A DNA stretch of 64,000 nt. It comes from Candidatus Latescibacterota bacterium (GTDB lineage: Bacteria; Krumholzibacteriota; Krumholzibacteriia; JACNKJ01). The notes under the pieces are model-generated. The model saw only the letters and a list, made by a program, of their open reading frames with translations. It was not told the DNA's origin and made no database searches. Of this stretch, positions 8,671 to 17,522 are shown piece after piece. A program made the translations under genes and the position numbers. Location of the stretch: positions 248,001 to 312,000 of the forward strand of contig JACKDC010000002.1 in NCBI GenBank assembly GCA_020633725.1, read 5' to 3'. Position 1 is the stretch's first letter, and each line of letters begins with the position of its first letter.

Positions 8671-10527
8671 ATGGGGGTCGCGCCCTTCGCGTGCGCCACG
8701 CTTCGCCGCCCCGCCCTGCTCCTCGCCGGTCTGCTGGCGCTCGTCCCGCGCCCTGCCTTCGCCGCCCTCGACTATCCCCTGAGCTACGAGACCGTCGACG
8801 TCCAGGGCCTGCGCATCCTCGCCGGCAGCGTGGACTCCACCGCCGCCGCGCGGATCCAGGTCGAAGTCGTGGTGGCGGGCGGCGGTCTCGGGGGCGTGGC
8901 CGCGGCGCTGGCGCTCTGCGAGGAGGGCCGCCACGTCCTGCTCACCGAGGAGACCGACTGGCTCGGCGGGCAGGCCAGTAGCCAGGGCGTGTCGGCGCTG
9001 GACGAGAACCGCTGGGTCGACCGCGGCGGCGCCACCCGCCTCTACCGCGAGTTCCGCGAGACGATCCGTCGCCACTATCTGCCCCGGGCGACGCTGCCGG
9101 ACAGCCTGCGGGCCGCGGCGGCCTTCAACCCCGGCAACTGCTGGGTCAGCCGTCTGGCCTTCGAACCCGCGGTGGCGCACGAGGCCTGCAGCCGTCTGCT
9201 GGAACCCTACCGCCGCGCGGGGCTGCTGACCCTGCGGCTGCGGCACAAGGTCGTGGCCGCGCGCCGTGAGCAGGCGCGCGTGACACGCCTGCTCCTGCTC
9301 GACCTCGACAGCCAGGCGGCGCTCGAGGTGACCCCGGACCTGGTCATCGACGCCACCGAGCTCGGCGACCTGCTGCCGCTCTGCGACGTCGCCTACGTGA
9401 GCGGCCGCGAGAGCCGCGCGATGACGGGCGAGCGCGACGCGGCCGACGGGGAGAGCGAGCCGCAGTGCGTGCAGAGCTTCACCTATTCCTTCGTGCTCGA
9501 GAGCGGGGGTGGCGGCTGTGCCGACGGCCCGGAGCCCCCCGGGTACCGCCGGCACCTGGCCAGCCAGCCCTTCAACACGCGCATGACCCGGTCGATGAAC
9601 GGCGAGGCGAAGCAGATCGAGGTCTTTCTGTTCGACAAGGTCGAGGTGTGGCCGGGCTCGCTCTGGGAGTACCGCCGGCTCATCGAGGCGCGGCAGTTCG
9701 ACCGCCGCGACTACCCGGGCGACCTCTCGCTGATCAACTGGATGGGCAACGACTACCACGAGGGGAGCATCATCGACGTCTCGCCCCGCGAGATGCTCGA
9801 CCAGCTCCAGGCCGCGCGGAGCCTCAGCCTCAGCTACTACCACTTCATCCGCACGCAGATGGCGCGCCCCGACGGACATCTGGGCTACGACGAGGTCTGC
9901 CTCCGCCCCGACGTCATGGGCACCGCCGACGGGCTGAGCAAGTATCCCTACGCGCGGGAGTCGCGGCGCATCGTCGCGATGGAGACCCTGCGCCAGCAGG
10001 ACGTGGAGAAGCCTCCCGTCGGCATTCGCCTGCGGGGGAGGCACTTCGTGGACGCCGTGGCCATCGGCGCCTACGACATCGACCTGCACGCCGGCCCCTG
10101 CCACAAGAGCACCCTGCAGGTCCAGACCCTGCCCTTCCAGATTCCCCTGGGCGCTCTGATCCCGGTGGGCACCGAGAACCTGCTGCCCGCCGCGAAGAAC
10201 GCCGGGGTGACGCACATCACCAACGGCTGCACGCGGGTGCACAGCGTGCAGTGGGCGATCGGGGAGGCCGCGGGACGTCTGGCGGCGCACTGCCTCGAGC
10301 GCGATATCAGTCCGGAGCAGGTCTGGCTCGACCCCGCCGAGGTGCTCATGCTGCAGGCGCGCATCGTCCGCGGGGGAGCGCCGATCTTCTGGTACGGGAA
10401 TCTGCCCAGCAGCGACCCGCGCTTCGCGGAGGCGCAACTCCAGCCTTTCCGGCTCGCCCATGGCATGCACATGGCGGGCCTCCAGCTGCAGAGTCTGACT
10501 CAGAGCTTCAACTGGGCGAGTCCCTGA
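8671..10527 (+). CDS. Secreted FAD-dependent oxidoreductase (FAD_oxidored family)
   Basis: A 618-residue protein. The N terminus is a signal peptide ending near PRPAFA (residue about 30). A dinucleotide-binding GGGLGGVAAALA follows, then TDWLGGQASSQGVSALDEN, characteristic of the PF12831-type oxidoreductases. Near the C terminus GTENLLPAAKNAGVTHITNG is the second FAD contact. These enzymes are common in environmental bacteria with unknown substrates. I chose the ATG at 8671, which has GGAGG ten bases upstream (8656-8660) and opens directly into the signal peptide. An ATG-less upstream extension from 8611 would add 20 non-signal residues. Confidence 0.85.
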   Translation: MGVAPFACATLRRPALLLAGLLALVPRPAFAALDYPLSYETVDVQGLRILAGSVDSTAAARIQVEVVVAGGGLGGVAAALALCEEGRHVLLTEETDWLGGQASSQGVSALDENRWVDRGGATRLYREFRETIRRHYLPRATLPDSLRAAAAFNPGNCWVSRLAFEPAVAHEACSRLLEPYRRAGLLTLRLRHKVVAARREQARVTRLLLLDLDSQAALEVTPDLVIDATELGDLLPLCDVAYVSGRESRAMTGERDAADGESEPQCVQSFTYSFVLESGGGGCADGPEPPGYRRHLASQPFNTRMTRSMNGEAKQIEVFLFDKVEVWPGSLWEYRRLIEARQFDRRDYPGDLSLINWMGNDYHEGSIIDVSPREMLDQLQAARSLSLSYYHFIRTQMARPDGHLGYDEVCLRPDVMGTADGLSKYPYARESRRIVAMETLRQQDVEKPPVGIRLRGRHFVDAVAIGAYDIDLHAGPCHKSTLQVQTLPFQIPLGALIPVGTENLLPAAKNAGVTHITNGCTRVHSVQWAIGEAAGRLAAHCLERDISPEQVWLDPAEVLMLQARIVRGGAPIFWYGNLPSSDPRFAEAQLQPFRLAHGMHMAGLQLQSLTQSFNWASP

Positions 10528-10552
10528 GCCCGTCTGCGCAACCGAGGTCGAC

Positions 10553-10915
10553 ATGGGCATGAGCCGCACGCTGATCGCGGCGCTGCTGCTGGTGGGCAGC
10601 AACGTCTTCATGACCTTCGCCTGGTACGGGCACCTGCGCACGCTGGCCGCGCGACCCTGGCTCCTGGCCGTGTTCGCGAGCTGGGGGATCGCGCTGTTCG
10701 AGTACCTGCTGCAGGTGCCGGCCAATCGCATCGGCCATGCCGAACTCAGCGTCGGGCAGCTGAAGATCCTCCAGGAGTGCATCACCCTGGGCGTCTTCGT
10801 GCCGTTCTCGCTGTTCTACCTGCGGGAGCGCCTGACGTTGGACTACCTGTGGGCAGGCCTCTGCCTGCTGGGCGCGGTGTTCTTTCTCTTCCGCGCTCGA
10901 CTGATGGGCGCCTGA
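10553..10915 (+). CDS. DUF486 small membrane protein (DMT-like)
   Basis: A 120-residue protein with four predicted membrane helices: at about 5-22, 35-52, 70-88 and 97-114. The central segment FEYLLQVPANRIGHAELS plus LKILQECITLGVF is the DUF486 signature, a family distantly related to the EmrE/DMT transporters. Transport function is unproven. It lies 25 bases after the FAD oxidoreductase in the same direction and converges with the response regulator gene only ten bases away. Confidence 0.88.
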   Translation: MGMSRTLIAALLLVGSNVFMTFAWYGHLRTLAARPWLLAVFASWGIALFEYLLQVPANRIGHAELSVGQLKILQECITLGVFVPFSLFYLRERLTLDYLWAGLCLLGAVFFLFRARLMGA

Positions 10916-10925
10916 CGCCGCCGCC

Positions 10926-11297
10926 CTACGCCTCGCCCAGAAGCTCGCGCAGCTTGGCGAGGAATGGCGGCCAGTCCAGCGGCTTGGTGAAGGCCGCTCT
11001 CGCGCCGAGCAGTTCAGCGGAGTGCAGGTAGACGCCGGGATCGCCGGCGCCGCCGCCCGAAATCGCGATCACCTTGACGTCGGGGTCGAGACTGCGCAGC
11101 TCGCGCAGGGTCTCCAATCCCTCCATCTCCGGCAGGATGATGTCCAGGATCACCAGCGGGAAGCGCTCCTGCTGGAACAGTGCGACGCCGGGCTTGCCGT
11201 CCCCGGCCATCGAAACCGCAAATCCTTCCCGGTGAAGGCGCTCGGCGAGCATCCGCGCGAACGGCTCGTCGTCGTCGATGAGCAGCAGCTTGGTCAT
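10926..11297 (-). CDS. Single-domain response regulator (CheY-like)
   Basis: A 123-residue receiver with no output domain. It has the acidic pocket DDDE at residues 8-11, the phospho-acceptor Asp52 in VILDIILPEMEG, Ser in the AISGG switch position and Lys in FTKPLD. It lies five bases downstream of the hybrid kinase and is surely co-transcribed, so it is the likely phosphate recipient of that kinase. With no DNA-binding domain, it must act by protein contact or as a phosphorelay step. Confidence 0.92.
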   Translation of the reverse strand: MTKLLLIDDDEPFARMLAERLHREGFAVSMAGDGKPGVALFQQERFPLVILDIILPEMEGLETLRELRSLDPDVKVIAISGGGAGDPGVYLHSAELLGARAAFTKPLDWPPFLAKLRELLGEA

Positions 11298-11302
11298 TGT
11301 GC

Positions 11303-13786
11303 CTAGGCTCCTTCGGCACGGGTCGTCAGAATCCTCCCGACGGCCTCCACGATCTCCCTTCCCCCCAACGGTTTCTGGCAGATTTCAGCTACACCAATCT
11401 GTTTTAGGCGAGTCTCCACCACCGGCTCAGTGTAGCCCGTGATGAGCAAAATTGGAAGCCCGGGGCGGAGTTTTCGTGCCTCCTCGCTCAGTCTCTCGCC
11501 GCTGAGGCCAGGCATGCCCAGGTCCGTGACGATCAAGTCGAAGGCGGCGGGTTCACGGCGAAAACGATCCAGGGCGGCATCTCCCCGGGCGACGGTCTCC
11601 ACCACGTGGCCGGCGCGGGTGAGCGCTTCCCGGTAGAGCTCGCGCAGCTGCGCCTCGTCCTCGGCGACCAGGATACGCGCCGGACTTGCGGAGACTGCGG
11701 GGAGCGCCTCGGGCGCCGGCGCGGGCGTCCCTACCAGTTCGGGCAGCAGGATGTCCACGGCGAAACCTCTGCCGAGCCTGCTTTCGAGGTCGAGGGAGCC
11801 GCCAAGACTGGTCACGATACCATGGACCACGGAGAGACCCATCCCCGTGCCCTCACCCGCCGGCTTCGTGGTGAAGAAGGGCTCGCAGACGCGGGGCAGG
11901 AGCGCGGGATCGAGCCCGGGGCCGTCGTCCGCGACGCGGAGATGCACGTAGGGGCCGGGGAGCAGGTCCTCGCCGCCCCAGCGATGCGGCGTATCCAGCG
12001 TCAGGCGCTCGACGAGGATGTCCACGCGCCCCGGTCGGCCAGCCAGCGCCTGGCTGGCGTTCGTGCACAGGTTGAGCAGCACCTGCTCGAGCTGGACGGG
12101 CGCCGCGAACAGCCGACAGTCGCCGCAGCGCTCCTCAACGCGCAGTTCGAGGCTGCTGGGCAGCGTGGCGCGCAGGAGGCCCATCGTCTCGTCCAGGGTG
12201 CGGGCCACCGGGATCGACTCCGGCGCCGGCGTCTGCCGCCTGCTGAAGGAGAGGATCTGCCGGACCAGCTCCCGGGCACGATTCGCCGCTGCCAGCACCT
12301 CGGCCATGTAGCGCCGGCAGTCCTCCTGCCGATCCAGGCCCTGCTCGGCCATCTCCGCGTAGCCGATGATCGCGCCGAGGATGTTGTTGAAGTCGTGCGC
12401 GATGCCGCCGGCCAGCGTGCCGATGGCCTCCATCTTCTGCGCCTGGACGAGCCGCTCCTCGAGCAGCCGCAGCTCGCTCCGGTCCACGTGGACCGCGACG
12501 AAACCCGCCAGCTCCCCGCGCTCCCCGGAGATCGGATTGACGGTGGCGAGCGTCTCCACCGTGCCGCCGTCCTTGCCGCGCCAGGTCACCGGTCCCCGCC
12601 AGGCGCTGCCCCCGGCGAGCGTCAGCCGCAGCGATTCCTTCGCCGCCTCGTGGGTTTCCTGCGCCTGCAGGTCCACCGCCAGGCGGCCGATCGCCTCCCG
12701 CTGCGGGTAGCCGCTCATCAGCTCGAAGGCCGGATTCACGTAGGTGATGGCGCCCTCGACGTCCAGCATCATCACGGCGTCGCTGGACTGCTTGAGCGCG
12801 GTGGCCAGCCGCCGCAGCTCCAGCTCGTTGCGCCGCCGTTCGGTGATGTCGCGCGCGATGCCCACGGTGCCCATGGCGGCCCCGTCGGCGCCGAACACCG
12901 GCGTCTTGACGGTCTCCACCCAGCGTTCGAGCCCTGAGTTGTCGACGACCCCTTCCTCCACCCGCAGCCGCTCCCGCGTGCGCAGCACCTGCGCGTCGTC
13001 GGCGGCGTAGCGCGCCGCGCTGGCGGCGTCCGCCCAGATGTCGCCGTCGTGCCGTCCGTGGATCTGGCCGGCGGGCAGGCCGCAGAGCTCTTCGAAGGGC
13101 GCGTTGACGCCGAGGTAGCGGCCGTCGGCGTCCTTCATCCAGGCGCTGTCGGGGATGCTGTCCAGGATGGCCTGCTGGACGCGCCGCGTCGCCTCGAGGT
13201 CCTCGCGACCGCGCACCAGTTCCTCCTGCGCGCTGAGCAGCTTGCCCAGCAGCAGGGTGCCCAGCGGGAAGAGGGTGAGCACCGGCAGGCCGATCCGTCG
13301 CACCGTCGCCCAGGCCAGCTCCGGCGGCAGCGCGAACATGCAGAGCAGCATTCCGACGTGCACCGCGAGCCCGAAGAGCAGCAGGCCCCGATCCCCGCGC
13401 CAGGCGGGGCGCGAGGCGCGGAGGCGGCGGAAGAGAAGACCGAGGGCGCTGCTGCTCAGGATCGTCAGCAGCCCTGGCGCGACGCCCACGCCGCCCTGGG
13501 CGATGCGCAGCGCCCCTGCCGTGACCGCCGCCAGCAGCGCCGCCAGCGGGCCGCCGACCAGCGCGCCGACGCCCAGGACGATGCTGCGACCGTCGAAGAA
13601 CAGACCCGGCTGGAGGGGGACCGGCTTCAGCATGCCGCCCACGGCCACGGCGCCGATGGCGAGTCCCACGACCACCTGGCGGGCGGAGGTCTCCCTTCGC
13701 CAGCGACGCAGTGCGAAGCTGTAGATGAGTGCGAGGGCGAGCAGGAGGGCGATGTTCTCGGCCAGGGCCACGAAGAGCGCGAGCAC
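11303..13786 (-). CDS. Hybrid sensor histidine kinase with LytS-like membrane domain, two PAS domains and a receiver
   Basis: An 827-residue membrane kinase. Residues 1 to about 190 hold several helices of the 5TM-5TMR_LYT type (GRSIVLGVGALVGGPLAALL). Two PAS domains follow at about 205-325 and 330-450. The HisKA phospho-acceptor is in LAGGIAHDFNNILGAIIGY, the ATPase has GDGPGLDP-like N/G boxes ending GTGMGLSVV, and a C-terminal receiver carries Asp in VTDLGMPG. The start is GTG at 13786, with GGGAGG upstream. It forms a two-gene unit with the single receiver downstream. LytS-type domains sense cell-envelope or small-molecule signals in other bacteria; the signal here is unknown. Confidence 0.92.
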   Translation of the reverse strand: MLALFVALAENIALLLALALIYSFALRRWRRETSARQVVVGLAIGAVAVGGMLKPVPLQPGLFFDGRSIVLGVGALVGGPLAALLAAVTAGALRIAQGGVGVAPGLLTILSSSALGLLFRRLRASRPAWRGDRGLLLFGLAVHVGMLLCMFALPPELAWATVRRIGLPVLTLFPLGTLLLGKLLSAQEELVRGREDLEATRRVQQAILDSIPDSAWMKDADGRYLGVNAPFEELCGLPAGQIHGRHDGDIWADAASAARYAADDAQVLRTRERLRVEEGVVDNSGLERWVETVKTPVFGADGAAMGTVGIARDITERRRNELELRRLATALKQSSDAVMMLDVEGAITYVNPAFELMSGYPQREAIGRLAVDLQAQETHEAAKESLRLTLAGGSAWRGPVTWRGKDGGTVETLATVNPISGERGELAGFVAVHVDRSELRLLEERLVQAQKMEAIGTLAGGIAHDFNNILGAIIGYAEMAEQGLDRQEDCRRYMAEVLAAANRARELVRQILSFSRRQTPAPESIPVARTLDETMGLLRATLPSSLELRVEERCGDCRLFAAPVQLEQVLLNLCTNASQALAGRPGRVDILVERLTLDTPHRWGGEDLLPGPYVHLRVADDGPGLDPALLPRVCEPFFTTKPAGEGTGMGLSVVHGIVTSLGGSLDLESRLGRGFAVDILLPELVGTPAPAPEALPAVSASPARILVAEDEAQLRELYREALTRAGHVVETVARGDAALDRFRREPAAFDLIVTDLGMPGLSGERLSEEARKLRPGLPILLITGYTEPVVETRLKQIGVAEICQKPLGGREIVEAVGRILTTRAEGA

Positions 13787-13867
13787 TTGGGCCTCCCCGG
13801 GCGGGTTACGCTACAATTTCAGTAATGGCAGATACTCCCGGCCTTTTCCAGGGCTTTCGTGGGGGTC

Positions 13868-13896
13868 TTGTTGCCCGCCCGCCGCCCGCCTATACT
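13868..13896 (+). promoter_or_regulatory. Sigma70-like promoter for the UDG-dnaB operon
   Basis: TTGTTG (13868-13873), 17-base spacer, TATACT (13891-13896), 44 bases before the ATG of the uracil-DNA glycosylase gene. The -10 box is the same CTATACT seen at 19108 and 51061. Confidence 0.6.
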
Positions 13897-13939
13897 GGCC
13901 TTCCCCATCCCCCGGCCGCCCATCCCGGAAGGACCTGCC

Positions 13940-14725
13940 ATGGACGAGGCCAAGGACATCGTCGTCGAACTGCGGCGCTGGGTGCAGCAGCAGCGCGCCG
14001 GCGGCGTGGAGGACGTGCTGCTGCCGGCCTCGCCGCCGCTGCCCGCGGCCGCCCCGGTGAGCGCGACGCCTGCGCCGACCGCCGCGGCCACCGCGTCGGC
14101 GCCCTCCGCCGCCGCGCCCGCCGATCCCGAACTCCGCGCGACGCTCCTGGCCCGTCACCCCGCCTGGGTCGGCAGCCTGCTGCTGCCCCTCGCCGAGGAG
14201 ATCGACGTCTGCCGCCGCTGCAACCTGGGCGCCCAGCGGAACTGCTCCGTGCCGGGCACGGGCAACCCGAGGGCCAAGCTCGTCTTCGTGGGTGAGGCGC
14301 CCGGCGCGGAGGAAGACCGCCAGGGCATCCCCTTCGTGGGCCGGGCGGGACAGCTGCTGGACAAGATCCTCGCGGCCATCGACCTGAAGCGCGAGGACGT
14401 GCACATCCTGAACATCCTCAAGTGCCGGCCGCCGGAGAACCGGAACCCGGCGCCCCTGGAGATCGAGGCCTGCCGGCCCTTCCTCGAGCGTCAGCTGGAC
14501 CTGATCGAACCCGGCATCCTGGTTGCACTGGGGCTCTTCGCGGGGCAGTGGCTCACGGGCAAGAAGCTGAGCCTCACCAAGCTGCGCGAGACGGGCCCGC
14601 ACCAGTACCGGGGCATTCCCGTCTACGCGACCTTCCACCCGGCCGCGCTGCTGCGCAATCCCAACTGGAAGCGCCCGGCCTGGGAGGACTTCAAGAACAT
14701 CCGCGAGGAGTACAAGAAGCTGTGA
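13940..14725 (+). CDS. Family 4-type uracil-DNA glycosylase
   Basis: A 261-residue DNA repair enzyme that excises uracil. An N-terminal segment rich in Ala and Pro (about 28-62) is followed by the catalytic domain. Motif A is GEAPGAEEDRQGIPFVGRAG, LNILKCRPPENRNP is the Fe-S-linked segment, and motif B is HPAALLRNP. The Cys residues in VCRRCNLG plus KC and AC fit the four-Cys 4Fe-4S cluster of family 4. I start at the ATG at 13940 because GGAAGGA lies just upstream and the GTG frame further 5' (13859) would run through the promoter. The stop overlaps the dnaB GTG (GTGA). Confidence 0.9.
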   Translation: MDEAKDIVVELRRWVQQQRAGGVEDVLLPASPPLPAAAPVSATPAPTAAATASAPSAAAPADPELRATLLARHPAWVGSLLLPLAEEIDVCRRCNLGAQRNCSVPGTGNPRAKLVFVGEAPGAEEDRQGIPFVGRAGQLLDKILAAIDLKREDVHILNILKCRPPENRNPAPLEIEACRPFLERQLDLIEPGILVALGLFAGQWLTGKKLSLTKLRETGPHQYRGIPVYATFHPAALLRNPNWKRPAWEDFKNIREEYKKL

Positions 14726-16623
14726 ACGCCAGTTCGGAAGGCGCGGCCCGTCCCGCGCGCGATCCTCGCGTGCCGCCGCAGAACCTCGAGGCCGAGGAGG
14801 CGATCCTCGGCGCGCTGCTGCTCGACCGCAACGCGATCTTCAAGGCCATCGAGCTGCTGGAGCCCGACCACTTCTACGCCGCGAAGAACGCGGCGATCTT
14901 CACCGCCATGGTGAACCTCTTCCAGCGCGGCGAGGCGGTGGACATCATCACGCTCACCGAGGAGCTGCGCAGGGAGGGCCGTCTCGAGCGCGCCGGCGGG
15001 GCCAGCTATCTGGGCGGGCTGCAGGAGAGCGTGGCGACGGGGGCGCACATCGAGCACTACGCGCGGATCGTCACCGAGAAGGCGACGCTGCGGCGGATGA
15101 TCGAGATCAGCGGCGAGATCGTCGAGAGCTGCTTCGACGCGCGGGACGACGCCATGGACATCCTCGATCGCGCCGAGTCGTCGATCCTGGCGGTGAGCCA
15201 GGGACGCCTGCGCCAGGGCTTCGAGCCCGTGAACGAGATCCTCAAGGCCACCTTCCAGAACATCCAGCGCATCTACGACAGCAAGACCCACATCACCGGC
15301 GTGCCCACGGGCTACGAGCGCCTGGACCGCTTCACGGGCGGGCTGCAGCCGTCGGATCTGCTGATCGTGGCGGGGCGCCCGTCCATGGGCAAGACGAGCC
15401 TCGTGCTCAACGTCGCGCAGCACGCGGCGATCGAGGAGAAGAAGAGCGTCGCCTTCTTCTCGCTGGAGATGAGCAAGGAGCAGCTCGTGCAGCGCCTGCT
15501 CACGGCCGAGGCGCGCATCGACGCGCACAAGCTCCGCACCGGCAACCTGAAGGACACGGACTGGCCGCTGCTCACCGAGGCGGCGGGGCAGCTGGCCGAG
15601 GCGCCGATCTACATCGACGACACGCCCGCCATCTCCGTGCTCGAGATGCGCGCCAAGTGCCGCCGGCTGCAGGCGCAGAAGGGCCTCGACATGGTGGTGG
15701 TGGACTACCTGCAGCTCGCGCGCGCCACCGCCCGCGCGGACAATCGCCAGCAGGAGATCAGCGAGATCAGCCGCGGCCTGAAGGCCCTGGCCAAGGAGCT
15801 GAACGTTCCGGTGATCGCGCTGAGTCAGCTCAGCCGCGCCCTGGAGAGCCGCACGGACAAGCGGCCGATGCTGTCGGACCTTCGAGAGTGCGTGACCGGC
15901 GACACCCTGGTCTGCCTTGCCGACGGCCGACGCGTGCCGATCCGGGAACTCGTCGGGACGACCCCCGAAGTCCTCGCGCTCGACCCTCGACGCCGCGTGC
16001 ATCGAGCCACGAGCGACTGCGTCTGGTCGGTGGGTGTGAAGCCTGTCTACACCGTGTCGCTGGCCTCGGGGCGTAGCATCCGCGCCACGGGGGAGCATCG
16101 GTTCCTGGGCGCCAGGGGCTGGAGCACCCTGAGCGAGTTGCGCTCGGGGGATCGCCTCGCCGGCGTGCCGGACGGGCGTCTGCATGAGGAGCTTGCGATC
16201 CGCGCCGAGTCGTGGGAGCTCGTTGCTGTTGGTAGCGAAGCCAGCAGGATGTCCCGGGCTGGCCAGGAGTCGATGGTACGCCTCACCGAGGCAACCGACG
16301 ACCTCTTCTGGGACCGCATCGTGGCGATCGAGCCGGCAGGTGAGGAAGAGGTCTTCGACCTGACCGTTCCCGGGCCGGCGAACTGGTTGGCGGATGGAAT
16401 CGTCACCCACAATTCGGGAGCCATCGAACAGGACGCCGACGTGGTGATGTTCATCTACCGTCCGGAGGTCTACGACAAGGAGAACGAGGAGCTCGAGGGG
16501 CAGGCGGAGCTCATCCTCGGCAAGCAGCGCAACGGTCCCACGGGCACGGTGCCGCTCTTCTTCGTCAAGCAGTACACGCGCTTCGAGAATCCGGCGCACG
16601 GCGACGACTACTATGGCTCCTGA
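14722..16623 (+). CDS. dnaB: Replicative DNA helicase DnaB precursor containing an intein
   Basis: A 633-residue precursor. The N-terminal primase-binding domain starts VPPQNLEAEEAILGALLLD. The RecA-like motor has Walker A in AGRPSMGKTS, EMSKEQLVQRLL and the VVVDYLQL Walker B segment. The helicase is interrupted after DLRE and resumes at SGAIEQDADVVMFIYRPE, the conserved H4 region. The inserted 175 residues are a mini-intein (separate entry). After splicing the helicase would be 458 residues, normal for DnaB. The GTG at 14722 overlaps the upstream stop and gives a proper N terminus. The 3' end overlaps the reductase gene by 11 bases. Confidence 0.95.
   Translation: MNASSEGAARPARDPRVPPQNLEAEEAILGALLLDRNAIFKAIELLEPDHFYAAKNAAIFTAMVNLFQRGEAVDIITLTEELRREGRLERAGGASYLGGLQESVATGAHIEHYARIVTEKATLRRMIEISGEIVESCFDARDDAMDILDRAESSILAVSQGRLRQGFEPVNEILKATFQNIQRIYDSKTHITGVPTGYERLDRFTGGLQPSDLLIVAGRPSMGKTSLVLNVAQHAAIEEKKSVAFFSLEMSKEQLVQRLLTAEARIDAHKLRTGNLKDTDWPLLTEAAGQLAEAPIYIDDTPAISVLEMRAKCRRLQAQKGLDMVVVDYLQLARATARADNRQQEISEISRGLKALAKELNVPVIALSQLSRALESRTDKRPMLSDLRECVTGDTLVCLADGRRVPIRELVGTTPEVLALDPRRRVHRATSDCVWSVGVKPVYTVSLASGRSIRATGEHRFLGARGWSTLSELRSGDRLAGVPDGRLHEELAIRAESWELVAVGSEASRMSRAGQESMVRLTEATDDLFWDRIVAIEPAGEEEVFDLTVPGPANWLADGIVTHNSGAIEQDADVVMFIYRPEVYDKENEELEGQAELILGKQRNGPTGTVPLFFVKQYTRFENPAHGDDYYGS
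15889..16413 (+). mobile_element. DnaB mini-intein, 175 residues, no homing endonuclease
   Basis: Precursor residues 390-564. It starts with the nucleophile Cys390 in CVTGDTLVCLADGRRVPI (block A). Block B is GRSIRATGEHRFLG, with Thr456 and His459 forming the TxxH motif. It ends with EEVFDLTVPGP and the VTHN terminus, with penultimate His563 and Asn564; the first extein residue is Ser565. All splicing residues are present, so splicing should work. There is no LAGLIDADG domain; only a short linker separates the two halves. The block F position that is His in the cyanobacterial DnaB intein reads Ala (PGPANW). It resembles the DnaB inteins of Rhodothermus and Synechocystis. Confidence 0.93.
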
Positions 16624-17431
16624 TGGCCTCAATGCCATCCTCATCCAGCGCATCGAGGTCTCGCCGGGGCTCGTGATCCTGCGCGTCGCGCCCGACGGCT
16701 GGGAGTTGCCGCCCTTCAAGGCCGGGCAGTTCGGCGTGCTCGGCCTGCCCGGGCGCGCGCCGCGCTACCGTCTGGCGGACGTCGAATCGCCGCCCGCCGA
16801 CCCCGACGCGCTCATCCGGCGCTCCTACTCCGTGGCGTCCTCGTCGCGGGATCGCGAGTACCTGGAGTTCTACGTGAACCTGGTGCTCTCCGGCGCGCTC
16901 ACGCCGCGGCTCTTCGCGCTCAAGCCCGGCGACCGCCTCCACCTGGGCCCCAAGCTCACGGGCGCGTTCACGCTGGACAGCGTGCCGGCGGAGGCGAACC
17001 TCGCGCTCGTCGCCACCGGCACCGGCCTCGCGCCCTACATGAGCATGCTGCGCGGCGAACTGCTGTCGGACGCCCCCCGCCGCCACGTCGCGGTGCTCCT
17101 GGGCGCGCGCCACTCCTGGGATCTCGGCTACCGTGGCGAGCTCATCGCCATGGAGCGCCTCTCGCCCGGCTTCAGCTACCTGCCGGTGATCAGCCGACCC
17201 GACGAGGAGCACCAGCCCTGGCCGGGGCGCACGGGCTACGTGCAGGACCTCTGGCGCGCCGGGGCGCTCGCCGAGCTCTGGGGCTTCGCGCCCGCGCCGG
17301 CGCACACGCACGTGCTGCTCTGCGGCAACCCCGGGATGATCGAGGCGATGAGTGCGATGCTGCTCGCCGAGGGCTACCGCCAGCACTCGCGCCGGGAGCC
17401 GGGCCAGCTCCACGTGGAGCGCTACTGGTGA
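16613..17431 (+). CDS. Ferredoxin-NADP reductase-like flavoprotein
   Basis: A 272-residue FAD/NAD(P) reductase. The FAD domain has FKAGQFGVLGLPG and RRSYSVASS, the RxYS motif binding the flavin. The pyridine-nucleotide domain has LVATGTGLAPYMSML and LLCGNPGMIEAM. The C terminus ends in an aromatic residue (ERYW), as in bacterial FNRs, where it stacks on the flavin. It would move electrons between NAD(P)H and ferredoxin or flavodoxin. The ATG at 16613 overlaps dnaB by 11 bases, an unrelated partner, so the coupling probably reflects compaction. Confidence 0.88.
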   Translation: MAPDGLNAILIQRIEVSPGLVILRVAPDGWELPPFKAGQFGVLGLPGRAPRYRLADVESPPADPDALIRRSYSVASSSRDREYLEFYVNLVLSGALTPRLFALKPGDRLHLGPKLTGAFTLDSVPAEANLALVATGTGLAPYMSMLRGELLSDAPRRHVAVLLGARHSWDLGYRGELIAMERLSPGFSYLPVISRPDEEHQPWPGRTGYVQDLWRAGALAELWGFAPAPAHTHVLLCGNPGMIEAMSAMLLAEGYRQHSRREPGQLHVERYW

Positions 17432-17522
17432 CAGTCGCCAAACAGGCCATTAACTCCTGAAACTGCTAGACAGCTCCGGCTCCCGTCCCGATGATGGCTC
17501 CGAACCCCATCGGGGAGGCGCC

